Source: an uncultured Verrucomicrobiota bacterium
Lineage (GTDB): Bacteria > Verrucomicrobiota > Kiritimatiellia > RFP12 > UBA1067
Assembly (NCBI GenBank): GCA_946610035.1
Contig: CAMOCC010000007.1
Location: 1-58,282, forward strand
Length of the DNA stretch: 58,282 nucleotides
Reading direction: 5' to 3'
Part shown: positions 8,611-18,027 of the stretch, piece after piece
Position numbering within the stretch: position 1 is the stretch's first letter
Layout of the letters: each line of letters starts with the position of its first letter
Translations under genes and position numbers: made by a program
The notes under the pieces: model-generated
What the model saw: only the letters and a program-made list of their open reading frames with translations
Database searches by the model: none
Told to the model about the DNA's origin: nothing

Positions 8611-11600
8611 TATTCTCCTCGCCCCTCGCCGCGCTTGGATTCCTCACCGCCGCCGGACTCGTCGCCGTCTACTGCTTCCGGCGCAGGAGTCCGCGGCGTC
8701 CCGTGGGCTCGCTCCTCCTCTGGCCGAAGCCGCAGGCGTCGTCCGTCTCCGCGCGGCGGCGCGACAGGCTGCACCTTCCAGTCAGCTTCTGGCTTGAGCT
8801 CCTCGCGCTCGTCGCCCTCGTCACGGCGGCGCTTTCCCCTCTCGCATGGCGGCGCTCCTCTGGCGTCATGCACGTCATAATGGACAGATCGCCGTCGATG
8901 TCCGTCCATGGCGCTTCGGCGCGGGCGGACGCCTTCCTCGCGCGCGAACGTGCCGCCGGGAGGAAGGACGACATCCGCGTCCGCGAAGTCGGGGACGCGC
9001 GCGAACTCGCACGCGAATACGCGGCGCTCTCCTCCGTGCTGCCGCCGGGCGACGAGCTGCTGGTCCTCACGGACGCCCCGCCGGACTTCGAGCTTCCCGC
9101 GCACGGCGTCCGCTGGGAGGCCTTCGGCAAGGCGGACGCTAACACGGCTATTGTCTCCGTACGCCGAAGACGAGTCGCACCCAGCCGCGACTCGATCTTC
9201 ACCGCCATCCGCCGCTTCGGCGACGGACCCTCCGCCGTCCGCCTAACCATCGAGGGCCTCGGCTCGGCCGACGTCGAACTCGACGCGCAAGGACGCGGAC
9301 TCTACTCGGCGACCATTGACGCCTCGCTTCCGGACCTCAAGGCGACGATCCCCGGCGACGTGTTCGCCGCGGACGACTCGGCCATCCTTGCGCGCCCCGA
9401 TGTTCCGTCCCTCGCCGTCGCGCTCGACCTGCACAACGACGCGCTGAGGTCCGCAATCGTCCGCGCCCTCGACGCGACGGGCTTCGTCGGACGCTTCGTG
9501 AAGGTCGGCGAATCGCCGGACATCACCGTGAGCGACAGGCGTTTCGCGCCGAACGCCGACACGGGATTCCTCCTCTCCTTTGCCCGCGCATCGAAGGAAC
9601 TGACGGCCGCCCCCGTCTGGTGCGACCAGTCGCATCCGCTCATGGACGGAGTGGACCTCTCGCTTGAGCCGACCGCGCCGGGCGAAACATGGCTCCCCGG
9701 GACGCCGATCGCCATAGCCGGCGAGCGCACACTCATATCGGCGAGCGACCGTTCGTGCTTCGTCGCGTTCGACAACCCCGCGCTGCCCTTCTTCCGCTCC
9801 CCCGCCTTCCCCGCCCTTGTGCAAAACACACTCTCCATCGCCCATTCCCTCAAAACAAACAATTCAGCAAAGCCGAACAATTCCTCCAATTCCTCACTTC
9901 TGGACGAATCGGAATCCGACCTGACCAAGCTCGCGACGGTTTCCCTCGGCTCGCACGCCGCCATCCCGGATCGCGCCGTCCTCGAACGCTCCATGGCGTG
10001 GATTCCCGCCCTCGTCGGCCTCCTCGCCATCCTCCTGCACCTCGCCATGTTCCGCAGACGCGCCATGATCGCCCCCGCCGTACTCGCCCTTCTCGCCATC
10101 GCGCGGCCCGTCCTGCCGATAGGGGACGATGCAGGTCTTGTCGTCGCGGTCGTGGACAGGTCCGCCTCTCTCGACGAAGCGGCGCGGAAGGAGCAGTCGA
10201 AGATCCTGAAGGCGCTCTCGGAGAGCCGTCCGTCGGACGCCAAGCTCGCCGTCGTCGCATTCGGCGCGGACAGCGCCATCGAACAGCTTCCGTCCGCCGC
10301 GCCCTTCGCCGGCTTCGAGCAGGAGGTCCGCGAGGACGGCTCCAACCTCACCGCGGCGCTCGCACGGGCGGATGCGCTTGCGGACACTTCGGACGATGCG
10401 CGCGTTGTCGTCGTTTCGGACGGACTGGTCGCCCTCGACGAGCGGCTCAGGCTCAAGCACGGCGTGGACACGTACCTCCAGTCGCGCGAATCGAAGGCGG
10501 ACCTTGCGATATCGCGCCTCGACGCGCCCTCGCCCGTCGCGAAGAGGTCCGTCGTCCCAATCACCGCGTGGGTCGAGACGGACGTCGCCTCCACAAATTC
10601 CTACATCCTCTACTCCTCCACCAACGTCGTCGCCTCCGGACGCGCCGTGTTCAAGCCCGGGCTCACGCCGCTTGCGTTCAGGGACACCGTGAAGAACGCC
10701 GGGCTCGTCCGCTACACTCTCCTGGTAACGCCCTCCGAAGGCGACATGCGTCCCGAGAACAACCGCGCGACGACCGTCGTCAAGGTCGATGGATCGCGCC
10801 CCCTCCTCTGGCTTTCGGACAAGACGCCGTCGAGTGCGGCGGCATCCGCGAGGGCGTCCGGACTGGACGTCAGGGAATTCAGGGCGGACACCTTCCCGCA
10901 GTCCCTCGCCGCGCTTCAGGACTACGCGGGCGTGATTCTCGAAAACGTGCCAGCCAAGCGCTTCGGCACGACCTTCCAGCGCGAACTCGCGTCGTATGTG
11001 GAGGATTTCGGACGCGGCCTCGCGATGACGGGCGGCGAGACGTCGTTCGGTCCGGGCGGCTGGTACAAGTCGCCCGTCGAAGACATACTCCCTGTCTCGC
11101 TGGAACTGCGCAACGACCACAGGAAGTACACGACGGCGATTGCGATAGTCATGGACCGCTCCGGCTCGATGGCCGCGCAGCTCTCGAACGGCAAGACGAA
11201 GATGGACATGGCGAACCTCGGCGCGGCGGGCGCAATCGACATGCTGACCGCGGCGGATGAAGTGTCCGTCATCGCAGTCGACTCGAAACCGCACCTCATA
11301 CTCGCCCTTACGGACGGCGAAAGCGCCAAGGCGCAGACCGAGAAGGTGCGCCGGATAGAGTCGATGGGCGGCGGCATATTCGTCGAGGAAGGATTGATGG
11401 CCGCACTTCGCGAACTGGACAAGTCGAAGTCACCGAACAAACACATAATGCTGTTCGCCGACGCAGCGGACGCCGAGGAGCCCGGCAACTACAGGAGCTA
11501 CCTATCCAAGGCGTTCGACGCCGGCATAACGGTAAGCGTGATCGCGCTCGGCAGCGAACGCGACTGCGACGCGGCGCTCCTCAAGGACATCGCATCCGTT

Positions 11601-12680
11601 GGCGGCGGGGAGTGCTTCTTCGAGTCGAACGCGAACGAGATTCCGCGCCTCTTCATGCAGGACACCTACCTGAGCCTCAAGGAGGCGATGGTCAAGGAGC
11701 CCGCGCCCATCGCCGTCACAAGCGCGATGAGGGGGCTGTCTGACAGCTTCCGCCCGTCGGAAAGGACTGTGGGCGGCTACGACCGCGTCTACATGCGAGA
11801 GGGCGCGGAATGCGCCATCCACACGACGGACGCTGAAGACGCGCCGATCCTCGCCTTCCACCGCGCGGGGCTGGGACGCACCCTCGCCTTCACCGGCGAG
11901 CTGTCCGGAGAGTACGCCTCGCCTCTCATGACCTCGGAATCCGGAGGGGAGCTTTTGGCCGCGATTGCACGCTGGACGCTAGGCGACGACGGAGTGGACA
12001 GGGGAGGATTCTTCTTCGAGCAGAAGTTCGTCTCGGGCGGCGTGAAGATATCGGACATTGCGGACGAGGAGAATCCCGACGCGGCGGTTTCGCGCTCGGG
12101 GCTCCAGCTCCTCCTGGTGCGTGAAAGCCCCTTGCGCGGCATAGTCCGCGAGATGACGACGCTGGAGTGGGAGGATTCGGACGCCCTTTCGTCCGTAATC
12201 CCGCTCTCCGGCGACGAAACGCTCTACGCCGTGGCGATCCTCGGCGACGGCTCGCCGTGCGTCCTCCCGCCGATATGCCTCCCCTACAGCGCGGAGCACC
12301 GCCGCATGCGCGATCCTCTCGCCGGCAAGCGGACGCTGGCGCGGCTTGCGGAGCGCACGGGCGGGCGCGTCCTGGAGGCCGCCGACGATCTCTGGAGCGA
12401 CTTCACCGGCTCAACGCGCCGCATCTATCTCGACACGCCTCTCTACCTCCTCGCAGCAACATTGCTTCTCCTGATTGTAGTTGCCCTGCGCCTTGGCATG
12501 CGCCTCTCCCTCCCGGTCAAACGCATCAACAATTCCCGCATCACCGCCCCAGTCAAGCAAGCAAACAATGTCCCCTCTCCCTTCGCCACACCGGACAAAC
12601 AATCAAACAATTCAAACTATTCAAGCAATTCCCCCTTGTCCGACGCCCTCGCCCGCGCTAAGCGCCGCGCCTCAAGGTAG
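8607..12680 (+). CDS. Large BatA/vWA-type membrane protein (1357 aa) with several MIDAS-like motifs
   Basis: N-terminal BatA-like TM region 'MIFSSPLAALGFLTAAGLVAVYCFRRRSPRRPVGSLLLW'; vWA motifs 'MDRSPSMSV', 'VDRSASLDE', 'MDRSGSMAAQ'; starts within the DUF58 stop. Confidence 0.85.
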   Translation: MIFSSPLAALGFLTAAGLVAVYCFRRRSPRRPVGSLLLWPKPQASSVSARRRDRLHLPVSFWLELLALVALVTAALSPLAWRRSSGVMHVIMDRSPSMSVHGASARADAFLARERAAGRKDDIRVREVGDARELAREYAALSSVLPPGDELLVLTDAPPDFELPAHGVRWEAFGKADANTAIVSVRRRRVAPSRDSIFTAIRRFGDGPSAVRLTIEGLGSADVELDAQGRGLYSATIDASLPDLKATIPGDVFAADDSAILARPDVPSLAVALDLHNDALRSAIVRALDATGFVGRFVKVGESPDITVSDRRFAPNADTGFLLSFARASKELTAAPVWCDQSHPLMDGVDLSLEPTAPGETWLPGTPIAIAGERTLISASDRSCFVAFDNPALPFFRSPAFPALVQNTLSIAHSLKTNNSAKPNNSSNSSLLDESESDLTKLATVSLGSHAAIPDRAVLERSMAWIPALVGLLAILLHLAMFRRRAMIAPAVLALLAIARPVLPIGDDAGLVVAVVDRSASLDEAARKEQSKILKALSESRPSDAKLAVVAFGADSAIEQLPSAAPFAGFEQEVREDGSNLTAALARADALADTSDDARVVVVSDGLVALDERLRLKHGVDTYLQSRESKADLAISRLDAPSPVAKRSVVPITAWVETDVASTNSYILYSSTNVVASGRAVFKPGLTPLAFRDTVKNAGLVRYTLLVTPSEGDMRPENNRATTVVKVDGSRPLLWLSDKTPSSAAASARASGLDVREFRADTFPQSLAALQDYAGVILENVPAKRFGTTFQRELASYVEDFGRGLAMTGGETSFGPGGWYKSPVEDILPVSLELRNDHRKYTTAIAIVMDRSGSMAAQLSNGKTKMDMANLGAAGAIDMLTAADEVSVIAVDSKPHLILALTDGESAKAQTEKVRRIESMGGGIFVEEGLMAALRELDKSKSPNKHIMLFADAADAEEPGNYRSYLSKAFDAGITVSVIALGSERDCDAALLKDIASVGGGECFFESNANEIPRLFMQDTYLSLKEAMVKEPAPIAVTSAMRGLSDSFRPSERTVGGYDRVYMREGAECAIHTTDAEDAPILAFHRAGLGRTLAFTGELSGEYASPLMTSESGGELLAAIARWTLGDDGVDRGGFFFEQKFVSGGVKISDIADEENPDAAVSRSGLQLLLVRESPLRGIVREMTTLEWEDSDALSSVIPLSGDETLYAVAILGDGSPCVLPPICLPYSAEHRRMRDPLAGKRTLARLAERTGGRVLEAADDLWSDFTGSTRRIYLDTPLYLLAATLLLLIVVALRLGMRLSLPVKRINNSRITAPVKQANNVPSPFATPDKQSNNSNYSSNSPLSDALARAKRRASR

Positions 12681-13777
12681 GGTGACTCGGATATGAACAT
12701 GAACTTGAAGCAGAGCGGACGCCAGCAGGGAATCGGATCGCCCGCGGGCTCGAGCGTGCACTTCGCGCGGTCGAAGGCGTAGACCTGTATCTCGTTGGAC
12801 ATCTTGTGCCCGACGATCATGAACTTCTCGCCCGGCATCAGCTCGAAGTCGCGCGGGAACCTGCCGCTAAGCTTCGCGATGTTCCTGAGCTTCAGCTTGC
12901 CGAGCGTACCGACCTCGTAGAACGCGATCGAGTCGTAGCCGCGGTTCGACGCCATCACGATCTTTCCGTCCGCCGTCGTCTTTATCGCCGCAGCCTTCGT
13001 GACAAGTTCCTCGCCGTCTTCCGCCCAGCGGTTGAAGCCATCAGGAAGCATCGACGTCTTGTCCATTAGCTTGAACGTCGCCCCGTCGAAGGCGTACTGC
13101 GAGACTGAACTCCCAAGTTCGTTGACGATGTAGAGTACCTTGTTGCCGCTTCGCGGAAGAAACAGCGCGTGGCGCGGTCCGTCGCCCTTGGCCGCCTTGA
13201 TGAAAAGGTCCTTCCGCCTTTCCATCGTGTTCGGATCGAAGAACCACACGCGGTCGCAGCCGAGGTCGACGACGCCCATCTCACCACGCCCCACTCCGTT
13301 CGGATCGAGGAAAAACGTCTGATGGGCGAACGCCTTCCTCTGGCGGACCTTGTTGTCGCCCATGTCGTCGTTCGGGAATACGAACGTCCTTAGGCCGCTC
13401 CCGTCGATCCCGACAGTACCGCAGGTCGCCGAGCCGTACGCGGCGAATGCGACGCGCTTCTCGTCGGGCGTGAGCGATACGTGGCACGGCGTCTCGCACG
13501 GAAGCTCCGCGAGCTTCGTCATCCCGCCGATGCGGTGTCCGTCGAGCGCGAACTTGACTATCGCGCCCTTCTTCCCCTCGCTGACCGCCGAGTAGAGGAA
13601 CTTTCTTTCCCTGTCGATCTGGAAGTACGTCGTGCCCTCGCAACCGTTAACCGACTGGACGATCTTCGCGACTCCCGTTTCGGTGTCGCATTCGAGGACC
13701 TTGAGCGCGTCCTTGTCGGGCGACCCTGTGTTGCATCCGACAATGCAGTACACCGTGGCGGCTATCATGGCATTCAT
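12617..13777 (-). CDS. Lactonase family (6-phosphogluconolactonase-like) seven-bladed beta-propeller
   Basis: 'GTTYFQIDRERKFLYSAVSEGKKGAIVKFALDG...ETPCHVSLTPDEKRVAFAAYGSATCGTVGIDGSG'; ATG at 13777; convergent 64-bp overlap with 8607..12680. Confidence 0.75.
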   Translation of the reverse strand: MNAMIAATVYCIVGCNTGSPDKDALKVLECDTETGVAKIVQSVNGCEGTTYFQIDRERKFLYSAVSEGKKGAIVKFALDGHRIGGMTKLAELPCETPCHVSLTPDEKRVAFAAYGSATCGTVGIDGSGLRTFVFPNDDMGDNKVRQRKAFAHQTFFLDPNGVGRGEMGVVDLGCDRVWFFDPNTMERRKDLFIKAAKGDGPRHALFLPRSGNKVLYIVNELGSSVSQYAFDGATFKLMDKTSMLPDGFNRWAEDGEELVTKAAAIKTTADGKIVMASNRGYDSIAFYEVGTLGKLKLRNIAKLSGRFPRDFELMPGEKFMIVGHKMSNEIQVYAFDRAKCTLEPAGDPIPCWRPLCFKFMFISESPYLEARRLARARASDKGELLE

Positions 13778-13900
13778 ATTCAATCGCCTTTCAAATTGTC
13801 TTTCGTGTTTTACAATTATACCACAACCTGCGAAATGCGGTCAATCCACCGCGGCCAACCTGGAGTTTACCCATTTTTTGACCGGAGCGAAGGACCCACT

Positions 13901-14020
13901 GAGGCAGAGGGGGACAGTCCCCGTGGGGGTTTGGAGACGCGGCTTCCAGCCGCGTCAAGTACGCTAAAGTAGTTGCACACCAATCACTCGATTGACGCGG
14001 CTGGAAGCCGCGTCTCCAAA
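13901..14020. repeat. Two class-1 hairpin repeats in inverted orientation
   Basis: TTGGAGACGCGGCTTCCAGCCGCGTCAA 13931-13958 and TTGACGCGGCTGGAAGCCGCGTCTCCAAA 13992-14020; GGGGACAGTCCCC palindrome flanks the first. Confidence 0.9.
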
Positions 14021-14181
14021 TATTTCGCAACCCGCCTGAACATTGGTTCAAACTGCTCTTTTCAGAAACCAAAGTTGTAAAACAGGGTGAATTGCACCTC
14101 TGATATCGATTTAAATATCCCCTTTTTTAGGGAGATTTTTCCGCCCCAGTCGCGCACATAAAATGATATAATATCCGAATC

Positions 14182-15036
14182 ATGAACAAAATAATCGAAA
14201 AGCGACAGCTCTCCGCGAACGTCTACCAGATGAAGTTCGAGGCGCCGCTCATTGCGCAGGAGCGCAAGGCGGGCCAGTTCATCATCCTCATGGTCGATTC
14301 CGAGTTCGGCGAGCGCATCCCTCTAACGATCGCAGACGCCGACCCCGTTGCGGGCTGGGTCATGATCATTTTCCAGACCGTCGGGGCCTCCACGATGAAG
14401 CTTTCGACCTTCAATGTCGGGGACTCCATTCCGGCGGTGCTGGGTCCGCTCGGCCGTCCCACCTCGATCCGCGGCGAAAACGGCGAGAAGCCCGGTCGCG
14501 TCGTCTGCGTCGGCGGCGGCATCGGCGTCGCCCCCATGCACCCTATCGCGCAGGCCCTCAAGGCGGCCGGCAACGAAGTGACGATCATCATGGGCGCGAG
14601 GAACGAAAGCCTCTTCGTAATGCTCGACGAGATGCGCGCCATCGCGGGCGACAGGCTGATTCTTATGACGGACGACGGCTCTTGCGGCAGGAAGGGTCTC
14701 GTCACCGATCCTCTCAAGGAGCTATGCGCCGAAGGCAAGGTGGACGAGGTGATCACGATCGGTCCGCCCATCATGATGAAGTTCTGCGCCCTCGCTACGA
14801 AGCCCTTCGGAGTGAAGACCATAGCCTCTCTCAACACCATCATGATCGACGGCACGGGAATGTGCGGCGGCTGCCGCGTCACCGTGGGCGGCGAGACGAA
14901 GTTCGTATGCGTTGACGGGCCCGAGTTCGACGCGCACCAGGTCGACTGGGACCTCATGCTGAAGCGCATGGGCGCGTTCAAGCCGCAGGAGGCCGCCGCC
15001 AAGGAACACGTCTGCAAGGCCGGCATCTTCAAATAA
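14182..15036 (+). CDS. Ferredoxin-NADP+ reductase / sulfide dehydrogenase subunit alpha-like FAD/NAD-binding protein (NfnA/SudB type)
   Basis: 'MNKIIEKRQLSANVYQMKFEAPLIAQERKAGQFIILM', 'CVGGGIGVAPMHPIAQALKAAGN', C-terminal 'GTGMCGGCRVTVGGETKFVCVDGPEFDAHQVDW' 2Fe-2S motif. Confidence 0.9.
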   Translation: MNKIIEKRQLSANVYQMKFEAPLIAQERKAGQFIILMVDSEFGERIPLTIADADPVAGWVMIIFQTVGASTMKLSTFNVGDSIPAVLGPLGRPTSIRGENGEKPGRVVCVGGGIGVAPMHPIAQALKAAGNEVTIIMGARNESLFVMLDEMRAIAGDRLILMTDDGSCGRKGLVTDPLKELCAEGKVDEVITIGPPIMMKFCALATKPFGVKTIASLNTIMIDGTGMCGGCRVTVGGETKFVCVDGPEFDAHQVDWDLMLKRMGAFKPQEAAAKEHVCKAGIFK

Positions 15037-15052
15037 AGGAATCCCCTTCCTT

Positions 15053-15087
15053 CATTTTCCATTCTTCATTTTACACTTTACATTCTT
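15053..15087. repeat. Degenerate heptamer array (CATTTTN family), 5 units
   Basis: CATTTTC CATTCTT CATTTTA CACTTTA CATTCTT. Confidence 0.85.
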
Positions 15088-15099
15088 ATAATCCCAACC

Positions 15100-16518
15100 A
15101 TGACACCTAAAGAGAAAATGGCGATACCGCAGCAGGCGATGCCCGAACAGGACGCCGCCGTGCGGGCGCACAACATGAACGAGGTGGCCCTGGGCTACTC
15201 CAAGGAGCAGGCCATGACCGAGGCGAGCCGCTGCCTGCAGTGTCCCACCAAGCCATGCATGCAGGGCTGCCCCGTCGCGATCAACATCCCCGGCTTCCTC
15301 GAAAAGGCCGCGGCGGGCGACTTCGCAGGCGCCCTTTCCGTCATCAAGGAGACGTCCCTCCTTCCCGCAGTGTGCGGACGCGTCTGCCCGCAGGAGAAGC
15401 AGTGCCAGAAGTTCTGCACGATGGGCAAGCTCATGAAGGACGTCGAGAAGTCCGTCGCCATCGGGCGAGTCGAGCGCTTCTGCGCTGACCTCGCGCGCAA
15501 CACGAACACAGAGCCTCCCGTGACCTGCGCGCCCAAGACGGGCAAGAAGGTCGCCGTCATCGGCTCCGGTCCCGCCTCCATCACCTGCGCGGCGGACTGC
15601 GCCAAGGCGGGTCACGACGTCACCGTCTTCGAGGCGTTCCACAAGTGCGGCGGCGTTCTCGTCTACGGCATCCCCGAATTCCGTCTTCCCAAGTCGATCG
15701 TCCAGCACGAGATCGACGGACTCAGGAATCTAGGCGTCAAGATCGAGACGAACTACTGCGTCGGCCGCACACGCAAGATCGCCGACCTCGTGAAGAAGGA
15801 CGGCTTCGACGCCGTCTTCGTAGGCACGGGCGCGGGCCTGCCCAAGTTCATGGGCATAGAGGGCGAGAACCTCACGGGCGTCTTCAGCGCCAACGAGTAC
15901 CTCACGCGCGCGAACCTCATGAAGGCGTACCGCGAGGACAAGGCGGACACACCCTTCTGGCACGGCAAGCGCGTCGCCGTCCTCGGCGGCGGCAACGTCG
16001 CGATGGACGCGAGCCGCATGGCCCTGCGCCTCGGCGCGGAGAAGGTCTACCTCATCTACCGCCGCTCCGAAGTCGAGATGCCCGCGCGTATCGAGGAGGT
16101 CCACCACGCGAAGCAGGAGGGCGTCGAGTTCCGCACCCTCCAGAACGCGAAGCGCATCCTCGGCGACGAGTCCGCCAAGGTCGTCGGAATCGAGTGCCTC
16201 AAGTACGAGCTCGGCGAGCCTGATGCGTCTGGTCGCCGCAGCCCTGTCGCGATCAAGGGAAGCGAGTTCACGCTCGACGTCGATACGGTCGTCGTCGCAG
16301 TCGGCAACGCGTCCAATCCGCTCATCCCCGCGACGACGGAGGGACTCGAGGTCAACAAGCGCGGCAACATCGTCGTCAACCCCGAGACGAACATGACATC
16401 CATCCCCGGCGTCTTCGCCGGCGGCGACATCGTCCTCGGCGCGGCCACCGTCATTCTCGCCATGGGCGAGGGCCGTCGCGCCGCAGCAGGCATCAACGCC
16501 TACCTCACGGCGAAGTAA
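15100..16518 (+). CDS. gltA: NADPH-dependent glutamate synthase small-subunit-like oxidoreductase (GltA/NfnB type)
   Basis: 'EASRCLQCPTKPCMQGCPVAINIPGFL', 'VCGRVCPQEKQCQKFC', 'KVAVIGSGPASITCAADCAKAGHDVTVFEA', 'VAVLGGGNVAMDASRMALRLGA'. Confidence 0.92.
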   Translation: MTPKEKMAIPQQAMPEQDAAVRAHNMNEVALGYSKEQAMTEASRCLQCPTKPCMQGCPVAINIPGFLEKAAAGDFAGALSVIKETSLLPAVCGRVCPQEKQCQKFCTMGKLMKDVEKSVAIGRVERFCADLARNTNTEPPVTCAPKTGKKVAVIGSGPASITCAADCAKAGHDVTVFEAFHKCGGVLVYGIPEFRLPKSIVQHEIDGLRNLGVKIETNYCVGRTRKIADLVKKDGFDAVFVGTGAGLPKFMGIEGENLTGVFSANEYLTRANLMKAYREDKADTPFWHGKRVAVLGGGNVAMDASRMALRLGAEKVYLIYRRSEVEMPARIEEVHHAKQEGVEFRTLQNAKRILGDESAKVVGIECLKYELGEPDASGRRSPVAIKGSEFTLDVDTVVVAVGNASNPLIPATTEGLEVNKRGNIVVNPETNMTSIPGVFAGGDIVLGAATVILAMGEGRRAAAGINAYLTAK

Positions 16519-16607
16519 GCTTCGCGAGCTTTGTTGCTTCCGCTGCCGGGAGTCGCGGAGTCTTGGAGATTTCCCAATCCTCCAAAGCTCCCTGCGGCGA
16601 AAGCAAA

Positions 16608-16657
16608 GCAAAAGAACAGTCCCCCTGCCTTTCACGACAGGGGGACTGTTCTTTTGC
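16608..16657. terminator. Bidirectional intrinsic terminator between convergent gltA and purA
   Basis: Perfect 20-bp inverted repeat GCAAAAGAACAGTCCCCCTG / CAGGGGGACTGTTCTTTTGC with 10-nt loop, T-rich on both strands. Confidence 0.8.
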
Positions 16658-16703
16658 CCGTCAGGGACGGCCCGTCCTCCTACCTTTACGCCGGAAGGCT
16701 CGA

Positions 16704-17981
16704 CTAGATTGAAATCCTCAGTGTCGTCTCGCGGGCGGGGCCGACGGAGAGAACGCCAAGCTTGCCGCCGATCAAATCAAGGATGCGATTGATGTACTTC
16801 TTGGCATTCTCGGGAAGCTCTGCGTAGTCGGTGATGTGCGAGGTCTCGCACTGCCAGCCGGGCATCTCCTCGTACACGGGCGTGCAACGGGCGAGCGCAT
16901 CGAGGTCCGCCGGGAACGTCGTGTAGACGAATCCGTCATCCCTCCTGTAGCCAGTGCAGATCTTGACGACTGGGAACGTATCCAGGACGTCCAGCTTCGT
17001 CATCGCCCAGTAGTCGACGCCGTTGACGCGCTGCGCATAGCGGCCGATGACCGCATCGAACCATCCGCAGCGACGCGGACGCCCCGTGGTCGCGCCGAAC
17101 TCGCCGCCGCGCTGGCGCAGAGTCTCGCCGTCAGCATCGAGGAGCTCCGTCGGGAACGGACCCTCGCCCACGCGCGTCGTGTAGAGCTTCAGCACGCCGA
17201 TGACGCGGTCGATGGAGCGCGGGGATATGCCTGAACCCGTGCAGGCGCCGCCGGCGGTCGGGTTCGAGGACGTCACGAAGGGATACGTTCCGAAGTCGAT
17301 GTCGAGCATCGTCGCCTGCGCGCCCTCGAAGAGGACGGACTTCTTGGTCTCAAGGCTTTCGTGCAGGAACTGGATGGTGTCCGTCACATACGGCATGAGC
17401 GCGGGGACCATGGGCGCGTAGAGGCGGACCATCTCCTCGGCGTCCAGCTCATGTGCGCCAAGGGCCTTGAGCGTACGATTGGCCTCCTCGACCTGGTCGC
17501 GGATGAGGTCCAGGAAGTTGGGCTTGAGGATGTCGCCGACGCGCATCCCGTAGCGACCAACCTTCGCCGCGTATGCGGGACCGATTCCGCGACCTGTGGT
17601 GCCGATCTTCTTCCCTTCGGGACGTGCGGCCTCCTCCGCCTTGTCGAGGGCGCGGTGCCACTGCATGACCATCTGCGCACGCTCGGAGATGTGGAAGCGC
17701 CCCTTCAGCTCGAAGCCCCAGCTCTCGACCTGCTCAAGCTCGCGCATTAGGTCGAACGGATCCATTACGACGCCGTTGCCGATCACGCAGTGCTTGCCGT
17801 TGTGCAGTACGCCGCTCGGAACGAGGTGAAGGACGTACTTCTTGTCGCCCACGACCACGGTGTGGCCCGCGTTGGAGCCACCCTGGAAACGTACCACTAC
17901 GTCCGCCTCCTCCGTCAGAAAATCGATGACCTTGCCCTTGCCTTCATCGCCCCACTGGGCGCCGACCAATACGGTGTTCAT
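16704..17981 (-). CDS. purA: Adenylosuccinate synthase
   Basis: 'MNTVLVGAQWGDEGKGKVIDFLTEEADVVVRFQGGSNAGHTVV' classic PurA N-terminus; preferred start 17981 (ORF opens at 18026). Confidence 0.97.
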   Translation of the reverse strand: MNTVLVGAQWGDEGKGKVIDFLTEEADVVVRFQGGSNAGHTVVVGDKKYVLHLVPSGVLHNGKHCVIGNGVVMDPFDLMRELEQVESWGFELKGRFHISERAQMVMQWHRALDKAEEAARPEGKKIGTTGRGIGPAYAAKVGRYGMRVGDILKPNFLDLIRDQVEEANRTLKALGAHELDAEEMVRLYAPMVPALMPYVTDTIQFLHESLETKKSVLFEGAQATMLDIDFGTYPFVTSSNPTAGGACTGSGISPRSIDRVIGVLKLYTTRVGEGPFPTELLDADGETLRQRGGEFGATTGRPRRCGWFDAVIGRYAQRVNGVDYWAMTKLDVLDTFPVVKICTGYRRDDGFVYTTFPADLDALARCTPVYEEMPGWQCETSHITDYAELPENAKKYINRILDLIGGKLGVLSVGPARETTLRISI

Positions 17982-18027
17982 AAGTTGTTTTTCCTTGAGT
18001 TCGTCCTTTGGTTTGAACGGATTCACA

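Noticed and set aside
9689-11294. Long (460-520 aa) alternative-frame ORFs within the vWA gene
   Set aside because: Shadow ORFs caused by high GC; Arg/His/Pro-rich with no recognisable motifs.
12591-12647. CGGACAA...TTGTCCG inverted repeat around the AACAATTC tract as a transposon terminal repeat
   Set aside because: Only 7 bp, within coding sequence, no target-site duplication seen; likely coincidence.
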